Assembly: GCA_022747635.1 (NCBI GenBank)
Contig: JAKTNV010000661.1
Location: 21,317-85,316 of the forward strand
Source of the DNA: Hetaerina americana
Lineage: Eukaryota > Arthropoda > Insecta > Odonata > Calopterygidae
Reading direction: 5' to 3'
Length of the DNA stretch: 64,000 nucleotides
In this document: in pieces, positions 1-10,765 of the stretch
Layout of the letters: every line of letters begins with the position of its first letter
Numbering within the stretch: position 1 is the stretch's first letter
The notes under the pieces: model-generated
What the model saw: only the letters and a program-made list of their open reading frames with translations
Told to the model about the DNA's origin: nothing
Database searches by the model: none
Translations under genes and position numbers: made by a program

Positions 1-1822
1 AAAATTTTTCCATGGTGTGTATTGTTGTTCATTTTCATCAAATAAACAAAACAAAACCCAGAGTTAATCATAAAAGACAAGAAATGAGCATAAAAGATGC
101 CTCAGCGCAAGTTTTAATTTTTGTAAAAGAGCCCAAATTTCAAATAATATTGCGAAAAACAACAATCTTCCATTATAGAGTAAATATTTGAGGTGTATAG
201 AAGGCATTTATTTCATTTTTAGAAATTTTTATTTTTCACATTTTTCCATGAAAAGTGCCAATACCCCCCCCTTTGGGTTCTAGGTGAAAATCTCACTCGA
301 CACAAATCAAACAAAAATGTTTCCATGGTGTGCATTGTTGTTCATTTTCATCAAATAAACAAATTAAAACCCAGAGTTAATCATTAAAGACAGGAAATGA
401 GCATAAAAGATGCCTCAGCGCTTAGTAAAAGAGCCCAAATTTCAAAAAATATTGCGAAAAACAACAATCTTCCATTATAGAGTGAATGTTTGAGGTGTAT
501 AGAAGGCATTTATTTCATTTTTAGAAATTTTAATTTTTTACATTTCTCCATGAAAAGTGCCAATCCCCCCCCCTTTGGGTCCTAGGTGAAATTCTCACTC
601 GAAACAATTCAAAGAAAAATTTTTCCATGGTGTGTATTGTTGTTCATTTTCATCAAATAAACAAAACAAAACCCAGAGTTAATCATTAATGACAAGAAAT
701 GAGCATAAAAGATGCCTCAGCACAAGTGTTAATGTTAGTAAAAGAGCCCAAATTTCAAAAAATATTGCGAAAAACAACAATCTTCCATTGTAGAGTGTAT
801 GTTTGAATTGTATAGAAGGCATTTATTTCATTTTTAGAAATTTTAATTTTTCACATTTTTCCATGAAAAGTGCCATTACCCCCCCCTTTGGGTTCTAGGG
901 GAAATTCTCACTCGACACAAATCAAACAAAAATGTTTCCATGGTGTGTATTGTTGTTCATTTTCATCAAATAAACAAAATAAAACCCAGAATAAATCATT
1001 AAAGACAGGAAATGAGCATAAAAGATGCCTCAGCGCAAGTGTTAATGTTAGTAAAAGAGCCCAAATTTCAAAAAATATTGCGAAAAACAACAATCTTCCA
1101 TTATAGAGTGAATCTTTGAGGTGTATAGAAGGCATTTATTTCATTTTTAGAAATTTTTATTTTTCACATTTTTCCATGAAAAGTGCCAATACCCCCCCCT
1201 TTGGGTTCTAGGTGAAATTCTCACTCGACACATCAAACAAAAATGTTTCCATGGTGTGTATTGTTGTTCATTTTCTTCAAATAAACAAAATAAAACCCAG
1301 AGTTAATCATTAAAGACAGGAAATGAGCATAAAAGATGCCTCAGCGCAAGTGTTAATGTTAGTAAAAGAGCCCAAATTTCAAAAAATATTGCGAAAAACA
1401 ACAATCTTCCATTATAGAGTGAATGTTTGAGGTGTATAGAAGGCATTTATTTCATTTTTAGAAATTTTTATTTTTCACATTTTTCCATGAAAAGTGCAAA
1501 TACCCCCCCTTTGGGTTCTACATGAAAATCTCACTCAACACAAATCAAACAGAAATGTTTCCATGGTGTGTATTGTTGTTCATTTTCATCAAATAAACAA
1601 AATAAAACCCATAGTTAATCATTAAAGACAGGAAATGAGCATAAAAGATGCCTCAGCGCAAGTGTTAATATTAGTCAAAGAGCCCAAATTTCAAAAAAGA
1701 TTGCGAAAAACAACAATCTTCCATTATAGAGTAAATGTTTGAGGTGTATAGAAGGCATTTTTTTCATTTTTAGAAATTTTAATTTTTCACATTTTTCCAT
1801 GAAAAGTGCCAATACCCCCCTC
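1..1822. repeat. Left-edge monomers, mixed left-family subtypes, no clear HOR
   Basis: About six monomers, the first one cut by the window edge. They include an 11-bp-deletion monomer (deletion junction at 417-426), one beginning TTTGGGTCCTAGG with CTCGAAACAATTC near 600, and one with CACTCGACACATC near 1225. The part from 1200 onward resembles 35648 onward, including the unusual CCCATAGTTAATC and CAAAAAAGATTGCG variants near 1610 and 1695. Confidence 0.8.
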
Positions 1823-4002
1823 TTTGGGTTCTAGGTGAAATTCTCACTCGACACAATTCAAACAGAAATGTTTCCATGGTGTGTATTGTTGTTCGTTTTC
1901 ATCAAATAAACAAAATAAAACCCAGAATAAATCTTTAAAGACAGGAAATGAGCATAAAAGATGCCTAAGCGCAAGTGTTAATGTTAGTTAAAGAGCCCAA
2001 ATTTCAAAACATATTGCGAAAAACAACAATCTTCCATTATAGAGTGAATGTTTGAGGTGTATAGAAGGCATTTATTTCATTTTTAGAAATTTTAATTTTT
2101 CACATTTTTCCATGAAAAGTGCCAATACCCCCCCCTTTGGGTTCTAAGTGAAATTCTCACTTGACACAAATCAAACAACAATGTTTCCATGGTGTGTATT
2201 GGTTTTCATTTTCATCAAATAAACAAAATAAAACCCAGAGTTAATCATTAAAGACAAGAAATGAGCATAAAAGATGCCTCAGCGCAAGTGTTAATGTTAG
2301 TAAAAGATCCCAAATTTCAAAAAATATTGCGAAAAACAACAATCTTCCATAATAGAGTAAATGTTTGAGGTGTATAGAAGGCATTTATTTCATTTTTAGA
2401 AATTTTAATTTTTCACATTTTTCCATGAAAAGTGCCAATTCCCCCCCCTTTGGGTTCTAGGTGAAAATCTCACTCGACACAAATCAAACAAAAATGTTTC
2501 CATGGTGTTTATTGTTGTTCATTTTCATCAAATAAACAAAATAAAACCCAGAGTTAATCATTAAGGACAAGAAATGAGCATAAAAGATGCCTCAGCGCAA
2601 GTGTTAATGTTAGTAAAAGAGCCCAAATTTCAAATAAGATTGCGAAAAACAACAATCTTCAATTATAGAGTGAATGTTTGAGGTGTATAGAAGGCATTTA
2701 TTTCATTTTTAGAAATTTTAATTTTTCACATTTCTCCATGAAAAGTGCCAATACCCCCCTCTTTGGGTTCTAGGTTAAATTCTCACTCGACACAAATCAA
2801 ACAAAAACGTTTCCATGGCGTGCATTGTTGTTCATTTTCATCAAATAAACAAAATAAAACCCAGAATAAATCATTAAAGACAGGAAATGAGCATAAAAGA
2901 TGCCTCAGCGCAAGTGTTAATGTTAGTAAAAGAGCCCAAATTTCAAAAAATATTGCGAAAAACGACAATCTTCCATTATAGAGTGAATGTTTGAGGTGTA
3001 TAGAAGGCATTTATTTCATTTTTAGATATTTTAATTTTTCACATTTCTCCATGAAAAGTGCCAATACCCCCCTCTTTGGGTTTTAGGTTAAATTCTCACT
3101 CGACACAAATCAAACAAAAATGTTTCCATGGTGTGTATTGTTGTTCATTTTCATCAAATAAACAAAATAAAACCCAGAATAAATCATTAAAGACAAGAAA
3201 TGAGCATAAAAGATGCCTCAGCGCAAGTGTTAATGTTAGTAAAAGAGCCCAAATTTCAAAAAATATTGCGAAAAACAACAATCTTCCATTATAGAGTAAT
3301 TATTTGAGGTGTATAGATGGCATTTATTTCATTTTTAGAAATTTTTATTTTTCACATTTTTCCATGAAAAGTGCCAATACCCCCCCCTTTGGGTTCTAGG
3401 TGAAAATCTCACTCGACACAAATCAAACAAAAATGTTTCCATGGTGTGCATTGTTGTTCATTTTCATCAAATAAACAAATTAAAACCCAGAGTTAATCAT
3501 TAAAGACAGGAAATGAGCATAAAAGATGCCTCAGCGCTTAGTAAAAGAGCCCAAATTTCAAAAAATATTGCGAAAAACAACAATCTTCCATTATAGAGTG
3601 AATGTTTGAGGTGTAAAGAAGGCATTTATTTCATTTTTAGAAATTTTAATTTTTCACATTTTTCCATGAAAAGTGCCAATACTCCCCCCTTTTGGTTCTA
3701 GGTGCAATTCTCACTCGACACAAATCAAACAAAAATGTTTCCATGGTGTGTATTGTTGTTCATTTTCATCAAATAAACAAAACAAAACCCAGAGTTAATC
3801 ATTAAAGACAAGAAATGAGCATAAAAGATGCCTCAGCGCAAGTTTTAATTTTTGTAAAAGAGCCCAAATTTCAAATAATATTGCGAAAAACAACAATCTT
3901 CCATTATAGAGTGAATGTTTGAGGTGTATAGAAGGCATTTATTTCATTTTCAGAAATTTTAATTTTTCACATTTTTCCATGAAAAGTGCCAATACCCCCC
4001 CC

Positions 4003-4314
4003 TTTGGGTTCTACATGAAAATCTCACTCGACACAAATCAAACAGAAATGTTTCCATGGTGTGTATTGTTGTTCATTTTCATCAAATAAACAAAATAAAA
4101 CCCAGAATAAATCATTAAAGACAAGAAATGAGCATAAAAGATGCCTCAGCGCAAGTGTTAATGTTAGTAAAAGAGCCCAAATTTCAAAAAATATTGCGAA
4201 AAACAACAATCTTCCATTATAGAGTGAATGTTTGAGGTGTATAGAAGGCATTTATTTCATTTTTAGAAATTTTAATTTTTCACATTTTTCCATGAAAAGT
4301 GCCAATACCCCCCC
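4003..4314 (+). repeat. U5 monomer u1
   Basis: Marked by TTCTACATGAAAATCTC just after TTTGGG and by AAACAGAAATG. Otherwise it is the common form. Confidence 0.8.
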
Positions 4315-4628
4315 TTTGGGTTCTAGGTGAAAATCTCACTCGACACAAATCAAACAAAAATGTTTCCATGGTGTGTATTGTTGTTCATTTTCATCAAATA
4401 AACAAAATAAAACCCAGAATAAATCATTAAAGAAAAGAAATGAGCATAAAAGATGCCTCAGCGCAAGTGTAAATGTTAGTAAAAGAGCCCAAATTTAAAA
4501 AAATATTGCGAAAAACAACAATCTTCCATTATAGAGTGAATGTTTGAGGTGTATAGAAGGCATTTATTTCATTTTTAGAAATTTTAATTTTTCACATTTT
4601 TCCATGAAAAGTGCCAATACCCCCCCCC
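4315..4628 (+). repeat. U5 monomer u2
   Basis: Marked by TTAAAGAAAAGAAATG, GTGTAAATGTTAG and AAATTTAAAAAAATATTG. The same subtype appears as the last monomer of the 5-monomer module of the 12-mer HOR, so the two HORs share ancestry. Confidence 0.8.
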
Positions 4629-4938
4629 TTTGGGTTCTAGGTGAAATCTCACTCGACAAAATTCAAAGAAAAATTTTTCCATGGTGTGTATTGTTGTTCA
4701 TTTTCATCAAATAAACAAAACAAAACCCAGAGTTAATCATTAAAGACAAGAAATGAGCATAAAAGATGCCTCAGCGCAAGTTTTAATTTTTGTAAAAGAG
4801 CCCAAATTTCAAATAATATTGCGAAAAACAACAATCTTCCATTATAGAGTGAATGTTTGAGGTGTATAGAAGGCATTTATTTCATTTTTAGAAATTTTAA
4901 TTTTTCACATTTTTCCATGAAAAGTGCCAATACCCCCC
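4629..4938 (+). repeat. U5 monomer u3
   Basis: Marked by GGTGAAATCTCACTC (one T shorter than usual), TTCAAAGAAAAATTTTTCC, AAACAAAACAAAACCC, AAGTTTTAATTTTTG and CAAATAATATTGCG. The ~310 bp length reflects the lost base and a short C-run. Confidence 0.8.
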
Positions 4939-5251
4939 TTTGGGTTCTACACGAAAATCACCCTCGACACAAATCAAACAAAAATGTTTCCATGTTGCGT
5001 ATTGATGTTCATTTTCATCAAATAAACAAAATAAAACCCAGAATAAATCATTAAAGACAAGAAATGAGCATAAAAGATGCCTCAGCGCAAGTGTTAATGT
5101 TAGTAAAAGATCCCAAATTTCAAAAAATATTGCGAAAAACAACAATCTTCCATAATAGAGTAAATGTTTGAGGTGTATAGAAGGCATTTATTTCATTTTT
5201 AGAAATTTTAATTTTTCACATTTTTCCATGAAAAGTGCCAATTCCCCCCCC
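4939..5251 (+). repeat. U5 monomer u4
   Basis: Marked by TTCTACACGAAAATCACCC, CATGTTGCGTATTGATG (the CCATGG palindrome is lost), AAAAGATCCCAAAT and CCATAATAGAGTAAATG. Followed by an AATTCCCC-type C-tract. Confidence 0.8.
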
Positions 5252-5564
5252 TTTGGGTTCTAGGTGAAAATCTCACTCGACACAAATAACACAAAAATGT
5301 TTCCATGGTGTGTATTGTTGTTCATTTTCATCAAATAAACAAAATAAAACCCAGAATAAATCATTAAAGACAAGAAATGAGCATAAAAGATGCCTCAGCG
5401 CAAGTGTTAATGTTAGTAAAAGAGCCCAAATTTCAAAAAATATTGCGAAAAACAACAATCTTCCATTATAGAGTAAATATTTGAGGTGTATAGAAGGCAT
5501 TTATTTCATTTTTAGAAATTTTAATTTTTCACATTTTTCCATGAAAAGTGCCAATACCCCCCCC
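5252..5564 (+). repeat. U5 monomer u5
   Basis: Marked by ACAAATAACACAAAAATG and GTAAATATTTGAGG. Monomers of the same subtype close each U5 unit. Confidence 0.8.
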
Positions 5565-6645
5565 TTTGGGTTCTACATGAAAATCTCACTCGACACAAAT
5601 CAAACAGAAATGTTTCCATGGTGTGTATTGTTGTTCATTTTCATCAAATAAACAAAATAAAACCCAGAATAAATCATTAAAGACAAGAAATGAGCATAAA
5701 AGATGCCTCAGCGCAAGTGTTAATGTTAGTAAAAGAGCCCAAATTTCAAAAAATATTGCGAAAAACAACAATCTTCCATTATAGAGTGAATGTTTGAGGT
5801 GTATAGAAGGCATTTATTTCATTTTTAGAAATTTTAATTTTTCACATTTTTCCATGAAAAGTGCCAATACCCCCCCTTTGGGTTCTAGGTGAAAATCTCA
5901 CTCGACACAAATCAAACAAAAATGTTTCCATGGTGTGTATTGTTGTTCATTTTCATCAAATAAACAAAATAAAACCCAGAATAAATCATTAAAGAAAAGA
6001 AATGAGCATAAAAGATGCCTCAGCGCAAGTGTAAATGTTAGTAAAAGAGCCCAAATTTAAAAAAATATTGCGAAAAACAACAATCTTCCATTATAGAGTG
6101 AATGTTTGAGGTGTATAGAAGGCATTTATTTCATTTTTAGAAATTTTAATTTTTCACATTTTTCCATGAAAAGTGCCAATACCCCCCCCATTTGGGTTCT
6201 AGGTGAAATCTCACTCGACACAATTCAAAGAAAAATTTTTCCATGGTGTGTATTGTTGTTCATTTTCATCAAATAAACAAAACAAAACCCAGAGTTAATC
6301 ATTAAAGACAAGAAATGAGCATAAAAGATGCCTCAGCGCAAGTTTTAATTTTTGTAAAAGAGCCCAAATTTCAAATAATATTGCGAAAAACAACAATCTT
6401 CCATTATAGAGTGAATGTTTGAGGTGTATAGAAGGCATTTATTTCATTTTTAGAAATTTTAATTTTTCACATTTTTCCATGAAAAGTGCCAATACCCCCC
6501 CTTTGGGTTCTACACGAAAATCACCCTCGACACAAATCAAACAAAAATGTTTCCATGTTGCGTATTGATGTTCATTTTCATCAAATAAACAAAATAAAAC
6601 CCAGAATAAATCATTAAAGACAAGAAATGAGCATAAAAGATGCCT
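5565..6645. repeat. U5 HOR, copy 2, truncated after ~3.5 monomers
   Basis: Repeats 4003 onward at an offset of 1,562-1,563 bp through u1, u2, u3 and the first part of u4 (CATGTTGCG at 6554). Within the u4 monomer it then switches to m3-type sequence (GCCTAAGCG, GTTAGTCAAAGAG). The switch lies inside a monomer, which implies recombination between different subtypes. Confidence 0.82.
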
Positions 6646-6816
6646 AAGCGCAAGTGTTAATGTTAGTCAAAGAGCCCAAATTTCAAAAAATATTGCGAAA
6701 AACAACAATCTTCCATTATAGAGTGAATGTTTGAGGTGTATAGAAGGCATTTATTTCATTTTTAGAAATTTTAATTTTTCACATTTTTCCATGAAAAGTG
6801 CCAATACCCCCCCCCC

Positions 6817-7028
6817 TTTGGGTTCTAGGTGAAATTCTCACTTGACACAAATCAAACAACAATGTTTGATCAGCGCTTAGTAAAAGAGCCCAAATTTAAA
6901 AAAATATTGCGAAAAACAACAATCTTCCATTATAGAGTGAATGTTTGAGGTGTATAGAAGGCATTTATTTCATTTTTAGAAATTTTAATTTTTCACATTT
7001 CTTCATGAAAAGTGCCAATACCCCCCCC
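6817..7028 (+). repeat. Truncated monomer (~212 bp)
   Basis: The sequence passes from AACAACAATGTTTGA straight into TCAGCGCTTAG at about 6867-6870, so roughly 90 bp are missing, including the CCATGG palindrome and the A-rich stretch. The left part is m4-type (CACTTGACAC, AACAACAATG) and the right part is the 11-bp-deletion type, so the junction also fuses two subtypes. It is the shortest monomer I saw. Confidence 0.9.
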
Positions 7029-7340
7029 TTTGGGTTCTAGGTGAAATTCTCACTCGACACAATTCAAAGAAAAATTTTTCCATGGTGTGTATTGTTGTTC
7101 ATTTTCATCAAATAAAAAAAACAAAACCCAGAGTTAATCATTAAAGACAAGAAATGAGCATAAAAGATGCCTCAGCGCAAGTTTTAATTTTTGTAAAAGA
7201 GCCCAAATTTCAAATAATATTGCGAAAAACAACAATCTTCCATTATAGAGTGAATGTTTGAGGTGTATAGAAGGCATTTATTTCATTTTCAGAAATTTTA
7301 ATTTTTCACATTTTTCCATGAAAAGTGCCAATACCCCCCC
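7029..7340 (+). repeat. HOR monomer m1
   Basis: Entered through CTTCATGAAAAG (in place of CTCCATG or TTCCATG). Contains TTCAAAGAAAAATTTTTCC, CAAATAAAAAAAACAAAACC, AAGTTTTAATTTTTG and CATTTTCAGAAATTT. Confidence 0.8.
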
Positions 7341-7653
7341 TTTGGGTTCTAGGTGAAATTCTCACTCGACACATATCAAACAAAAATGTTTCCATGGTGT
7401 GTATTGTTGTTCATTTTCTTCAAATAAACAAAATAAAACCCAGAGTTAATCATTAAAGACAGGAAATGAGCATAAAAGATGCCTCAGCGCAAGTGTTAAT
7501 GTTAGTAAAAGAGCCCAAATTTCAAAAAATATTGCGAAAAACAACAATCTTCCATGATAGAGTGAATGTTTGAGGTGTATAGAAGGCATATATTTCATTT
7601 TTAGAAATTTTAATTTTTCACATTTTTCCATGAAAAGTGCCAATACCCCCCTC
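7341..7653 (+). repeat. HOR monomer m2
   Basis: Marked by CGACACATATCAAAC, CATTTTCTTCAAAT, CCATGATAGAG and GGCATATATTTC. Confidence 0.8.
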
Positions 7654-7968
7654 TTTGGGTTCTAGGTGAAATTCTCACTCGACACAATTCAAACAGAAAT
7701 GTTTCCATGGTGTGTATTGTTGTTCGTTTTCATCAAATAAACAAAATAAAACCCAGAATAAATCATTAAAGACAGGAAATGAGCATAAAAGATGCCTAAG
7801 CGCAAGTGTTAATGTTAGTCAAAGAGCCCAAATTTCAAAAAATATTGCGAAAAACAACAATCTTCCATTATAGAGTGAATGTTTGAGGTGTATAGAAGGC
7901 ATTTATTTCATTTTTAGAAATTTTAATTTTTCACATTTTTCCATGAAAAGTGCCAATACCCCCCCCCC
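7654..7968 (+). repeat. HOR monomer m3
   Basis: Follows a CCTCTTTGGG C-tract. Marked by CAATTCAAACAGAAATG, GTTCGTTTTC (a new CpG), GCCTAAGCGC and TTAGTCAAAGAG. Ends with a long C-run of 9-11 in different copies. Confidence 0.8.
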
Positions 7969-8281
7969 TTTGGGTTCTAGGTGAAATTCTCACTTGACAC
8001 AAATCAAACAACAATGTTTCCATGGTGTGTATTGTTGTTCATTTTCATCAAATAAACAAAATAAAACCCAGAGATAATCATTAATGACAAGAAATGAGCA
8101 TAAAAGATGCCTCAGCGCAAGTGTTAATGTTAGTAAAAGATCCCAAATTTCAAAAAATATTGCGAAAAACAACAATCTTCCATAATAGAGTAAATTTTTG
8201 AGGTGTATAGAAGGCATTTATTTCATTTTTAGAAATTTTAATTTTTCACATTTTTCCATGAAAAGTGCCAATTCCCCCCCC
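7969..8281 (+). repeat. HOR monomer m4
   Basis: Marked by CTCACTTGACAC (TCGA changed to TTGA, a CpG loss), AACAACAATG, CAGAGATAATCATTAATG, AAAAGATCCC and CCATAATAGAGTAAATT. Ends in an AATTCCCC C-tract. Confidence 0.8.
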
Positions 8282-8594
8282 TTTGGGTTCTAGGTGAAAA
8301 TCTCACTCGACACAAATCAAACAAAAATGTGCCCATGGTGTTTATTGTTGTTCATTTTCATCAAATAAACAAAATAAAACCCAGAGTTAATCATTAAGGA
8401 CAAAAAATGAGCATAAAAGATGCCTCAGCGCAAGTGTTAATGTTAGTAAAAGAGCCCAAATTTCAAATAATATTGCGAAAAACAACAATCTTCCATTATA
8501 GAGTGAATGTTTGAGGTGTAAAGAAGGCATTTATTTCATTTTTAGAAATTTTAATTTTTCACATTTCTCCATGAAAAGTGCCAATACCCCTCTC
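8282..8594 (+). repeat. HOR monomer m5
   Basis: Marked by AATGTGCCCATGGTGTTTATT, AAGGACAAAAAATGAG, CAAATAATATTGCG and GTGTAAAGAAGGC. Ends CATTTCTCCATG. Confidence 0.8.
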
Positions 8595-8907
8595 TTTGGG
8601 TTCTAAGTTAAATTCTCACTCGACACAAATCAAACAAAAATGTTTCCATGGCGTGTATTGTTGTTCATTTTCATCAAATAAACAAAATAAAACCCAGAAT
8701 AAATCATTAAAGACAGGAAATGAGCATAAAAGATGCCTCAGCGCAAGTGTTAATGTTAGTAAAAGAGCCAAAATTTCAAAAAATATTGCGAAGAACAGCA
8801 ATCTTCCATTATAGAGTGAATGTTTGAGGTGTATAGTAGGCATTTATTTCATTTTTAGAAATTTTAATTTTTCACATTTTTCCATGAAAAGTACCAATAC
8901 CCCCCCC
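8595..8907 (+). repeat. HOR monomer m6
   Basis: Follows the interrupted C-tract ACCCCTCTCTTTGGG. Marked by TTCTAAGTTAAATTC, CCATGGCGTG, AGAGCCAAAATTTC and GCGAAGAACAGC. Its TAAATTC start gives a longer open frame on the plus strand, but frames differ between copies. Confidence 0.8.
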
Positions 8908-9209
8908 TTTGGGTTCTACATGAAAATCTCACTCGACATAAATCAAACAAAAATCTTTCCATGGTGTGCATTGTTGTTCATTTTCATCAAATAAACAAAT
9001 TAAAACCCAGAGTTAATCATTAAAGACAGGAAATGAGCATAAAAGATGCCTCAGCGCTTAGTAAAAGAGCCCAAATTTCAAAAAATATTGCGAAAAACAA
9101 CAATCTTCCATTATAGAGTGAATGTTTGAGGTGTATAGAAGGCATTTATTTCATTTTTAGAAATTTTAATTTTTCACATTTCTTCATGAAAAGTGCCAAT
9201 ACCCCCCCC
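8908..9209 (+). repeat. HOR monomer m7 (11-bp deletion, 302 bp)
   Basis: Preceded by GTACCAATAC. Marked by TACATGAAAATC, CGACATAAATC, AAATCTTTCC, GTGCATTG, AAACAAATTAAAAC and the CAGCGCTTAG deletion junction at 9052-9061. Confidence 0.82.
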
Positions 9210-9834
9210 TTTGGGTTCTAGGTGAAATTCTCACTCGACACAATTCAAAGAAAAATTTTTCCATGGTGTGTATTGTTGTTCATTTTCATCAAATAAAAAA
9301 AACAAAACCCAGAGTTAATCATTAAAGACAAGAAATGAGCATAAAAGATGCCTCAGCGCAAGTTTTAATTTTTGTAAAAGAGCCCAAATTTCAAATAATA
9401 TTGCGAAAAACAACAATCTTCCATTATAGAGTGAATGTTTGAGGTGTATAGAAGGCATTTATTTCATTTTCAGAAATTTTAATTTTTCACATTTTTCCAT
9501 GAAAAGTGCCAATACCCCCCCTTTGGGTTCTAGGTGAAATTCTCACTCGACACATATCAAACAAAAATGTTTCCATGGTGTGTATTGTTGTTCATTTTCT
9601 TCAAATAAACAAAATAAAACCCAGAGTTAATCATTAAAGACAGGAAATGAGCATAAAAGATGCCTCAGCGCAAGTGTTAATGTTAGTAAAAGAGCCCAAA
9701 TTTCAAAAAATATTGCGAAAAACAACAATCTTCCATGATAGAGTGAATGTTTGAGGTGTATAGAAGGCATATATTTCATTTTTAGAAATTTTAATTTTTC
9801 ACATTTTTCCATGAAAAGTGCCAATACCCCCCTC
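9210..9834 (+). repeat. HOR monomers m1 and m2 (second pair in the 12-mer)
   Basis: The same two subtypes as at 7029-7653, offset 2,181 bp, opening the 5-monomer module. The second monomer starts at 9522. Confidence 0.8.
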
Positions 9835-10139
9835 TTTGGGTTCTAGGTGAAATTCTCACTCGACACAATTCAAACAGAAATGTTTCCATGGTGTGTATTG
9901 TTGTTCGTTTTCATCAAATAAACAAAATAAAACCCAGAATAAATCATTAAAGACAGGAAATGAGCATAAAAGATGCCTAAGCGCAAGTGTTAATGTTAGT
10001 AAAAGAGCCCAAATTTCAAAAAATATTGCGAAAAACAACAATCTTCCATTATAGAGTGAATGTTTGAGGTGTATAGAAGGCATTTATTTCATTTTTAGAA
10101 ATTTTAATTTTTCACATTTTTCCATGAAAAGTGCCCCCC
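9835..10139 (+). repeat. HOR monomer m3' ending in a contracted C-tract (305 bp)
   Basis: Like m3 but with TTAGTAAAAG in place of TTAGTCAAAG. It ends GAAAAGTGCCCCCCTTTGGG, lacking the CAATAC that normally precedes the C-run. Confidence 0.8.
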
Positions 10140-10452
10140 TTTGGGTTCTAGGTGAAAATATGACTCGACACAAATCAAACAAAAATGTTTCCATGGTGTG
10201 TATTGTTGTTCATTTTCATCAAATAAACAAAATAAAACCCAGAATAAATCATTAAAGACAAGAAATGAGCATAAAAGATGCCTCAGCGCAAGTGTTAATG
10301 TTAGTAAAAGAGCCCAAATTTCAAAAAATATTGCGAAAAACAACAATCTTCCATTATAGAGTGAATGTTTGAGGTGTATAGAAGGCATTTATTTCATTTT
10401 TAGAAATTTTAATTTTTCACATTTTTCCATGAAAAGTGCCAATACCCCCCCC
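10140..10452 (+). repeat. HOR monomer p1
   Basis: Follows the contracted GTGCCCCCC tract. Begins GGTGAAAATATGACTCG here and GGTGAAAATCTGACTCG in the later copies. Otherwise common form. Confidence 0.78.
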
Positions 10453-10765
10453 TTTGGGTTCTAGGTGAAAATTTTACTCGACACAAATCAAACAAAAATG
10501 TTTCCATGGTGTGTATTGTTGTTCATTTTCATCAAATAAACAAAATAAAACCCAGAATAAATCATTAAAGAAAAGAAATGAGCATAAAAGATGCCTCAGC
10601 GCAAGTGTAAATGTTAGTAAAAGAGCCCAAATTTAAAAAAATATTGCGAAAAACAACAATCTTCCATTATAGAGTGAATGTTTGAGGTGTATAGAAGGCA
10701 TTTATTTCATTTTTAGAAATTTTAATTTTTCACATTTCTTCATGAAAAGTGCCAATACCCCCCCC
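10453..10765 (+). repeat. HOR monomer p2
   Basis: Marked by GAAAATTTTACTCG, AAAGAAAAGAAATG, GTGTAAATGTTAG and AAATTTAAAAAAATATTG. Closely related to U5 monomer u2. Confidence 0.8.

Larger units (their letters stand above)
4003..5564. repeat. 5-monomer HOR (U5), copy 1, 1,562 bp
   Basis: Five distinguishable monomers in fixed order, repeated directly downstream at 5565 and again at 15439 and 17002. Markers in order are TACATGAAAATCTC; AAAGAAAAGAAATG with GTGTAAATG; CAATGAAATTC-like AAATTCAAAG with AAGTTTTAATTTTTG; TACACGAAAATCACCC with CATGTTGCG; and AATAACACAAAAATG with GTAAATATTTG. Confidence 0.87.
1823..6645. repeat. Block A, copy 1 (~4.8 kb segmental duplicate of 13259-18082)
   Basis: Rare variants shared at a constant offset of 11,436-11,437 bp define this block. 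They are AATCTTTAAAG (1929 and 13365), GTTAGTTAAAGAG, CAAAACATATTGCG, ATTGGTTTTC, GGTTTTAGGTTAAATTC, GTAATTATTTGAGG, TACTCCCCCC with GGTGCAATTC, CATGTTGCGTATTGATG and a CATTTGGG poly-C interruption. The offset changes by one base at the poly-C tract near 4932. Similarity ends where GATGCCTAAGCG (6640s) faces GATGCCTCAGCG in the other copy. A few substitutions separate the copies. Confidence 0.88.
7029..10765. repeat. 12-monomer HOR, copy 1 (3,737 bp)
   Basis: Twelve monomers in the order m1-m7 then m1, m2, m3', p1, p2. The start at 7029 recurs at 10766 (offset 3,737), and the same unit recurs at 18867 and 22603 (3,736). The unit is a 7-monomer module (7029-9209, 2,181 bp) followed by a 5-monomer module (9210-10765, 1,556 bp). 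The modules begin with the same monomers, which would allow them to exchange by unequal crossover. Confidence 0.88.

Noticed and set aside
870..1106. Repeated plus-strand open frames of about 68-138 codons as genes
   Set aside because: The same frame recurs in each monomer and is broken at will by the 11-bp deletion and by C-tract length. Changes do not favour silent positions, no promoter or known domain is visible, and an antiparallel frame overlaps it fully.
5586..5813. Repeated minus-strand hydrophobic open frame (75-104 codons) as a small membrane protein gene
   Set aside because: Leucine/phenylalanine richness follows from reading A-rich satellite DNA on the opposite strand. It matches no family I know and is present only because the monomer is tandemly repeated.
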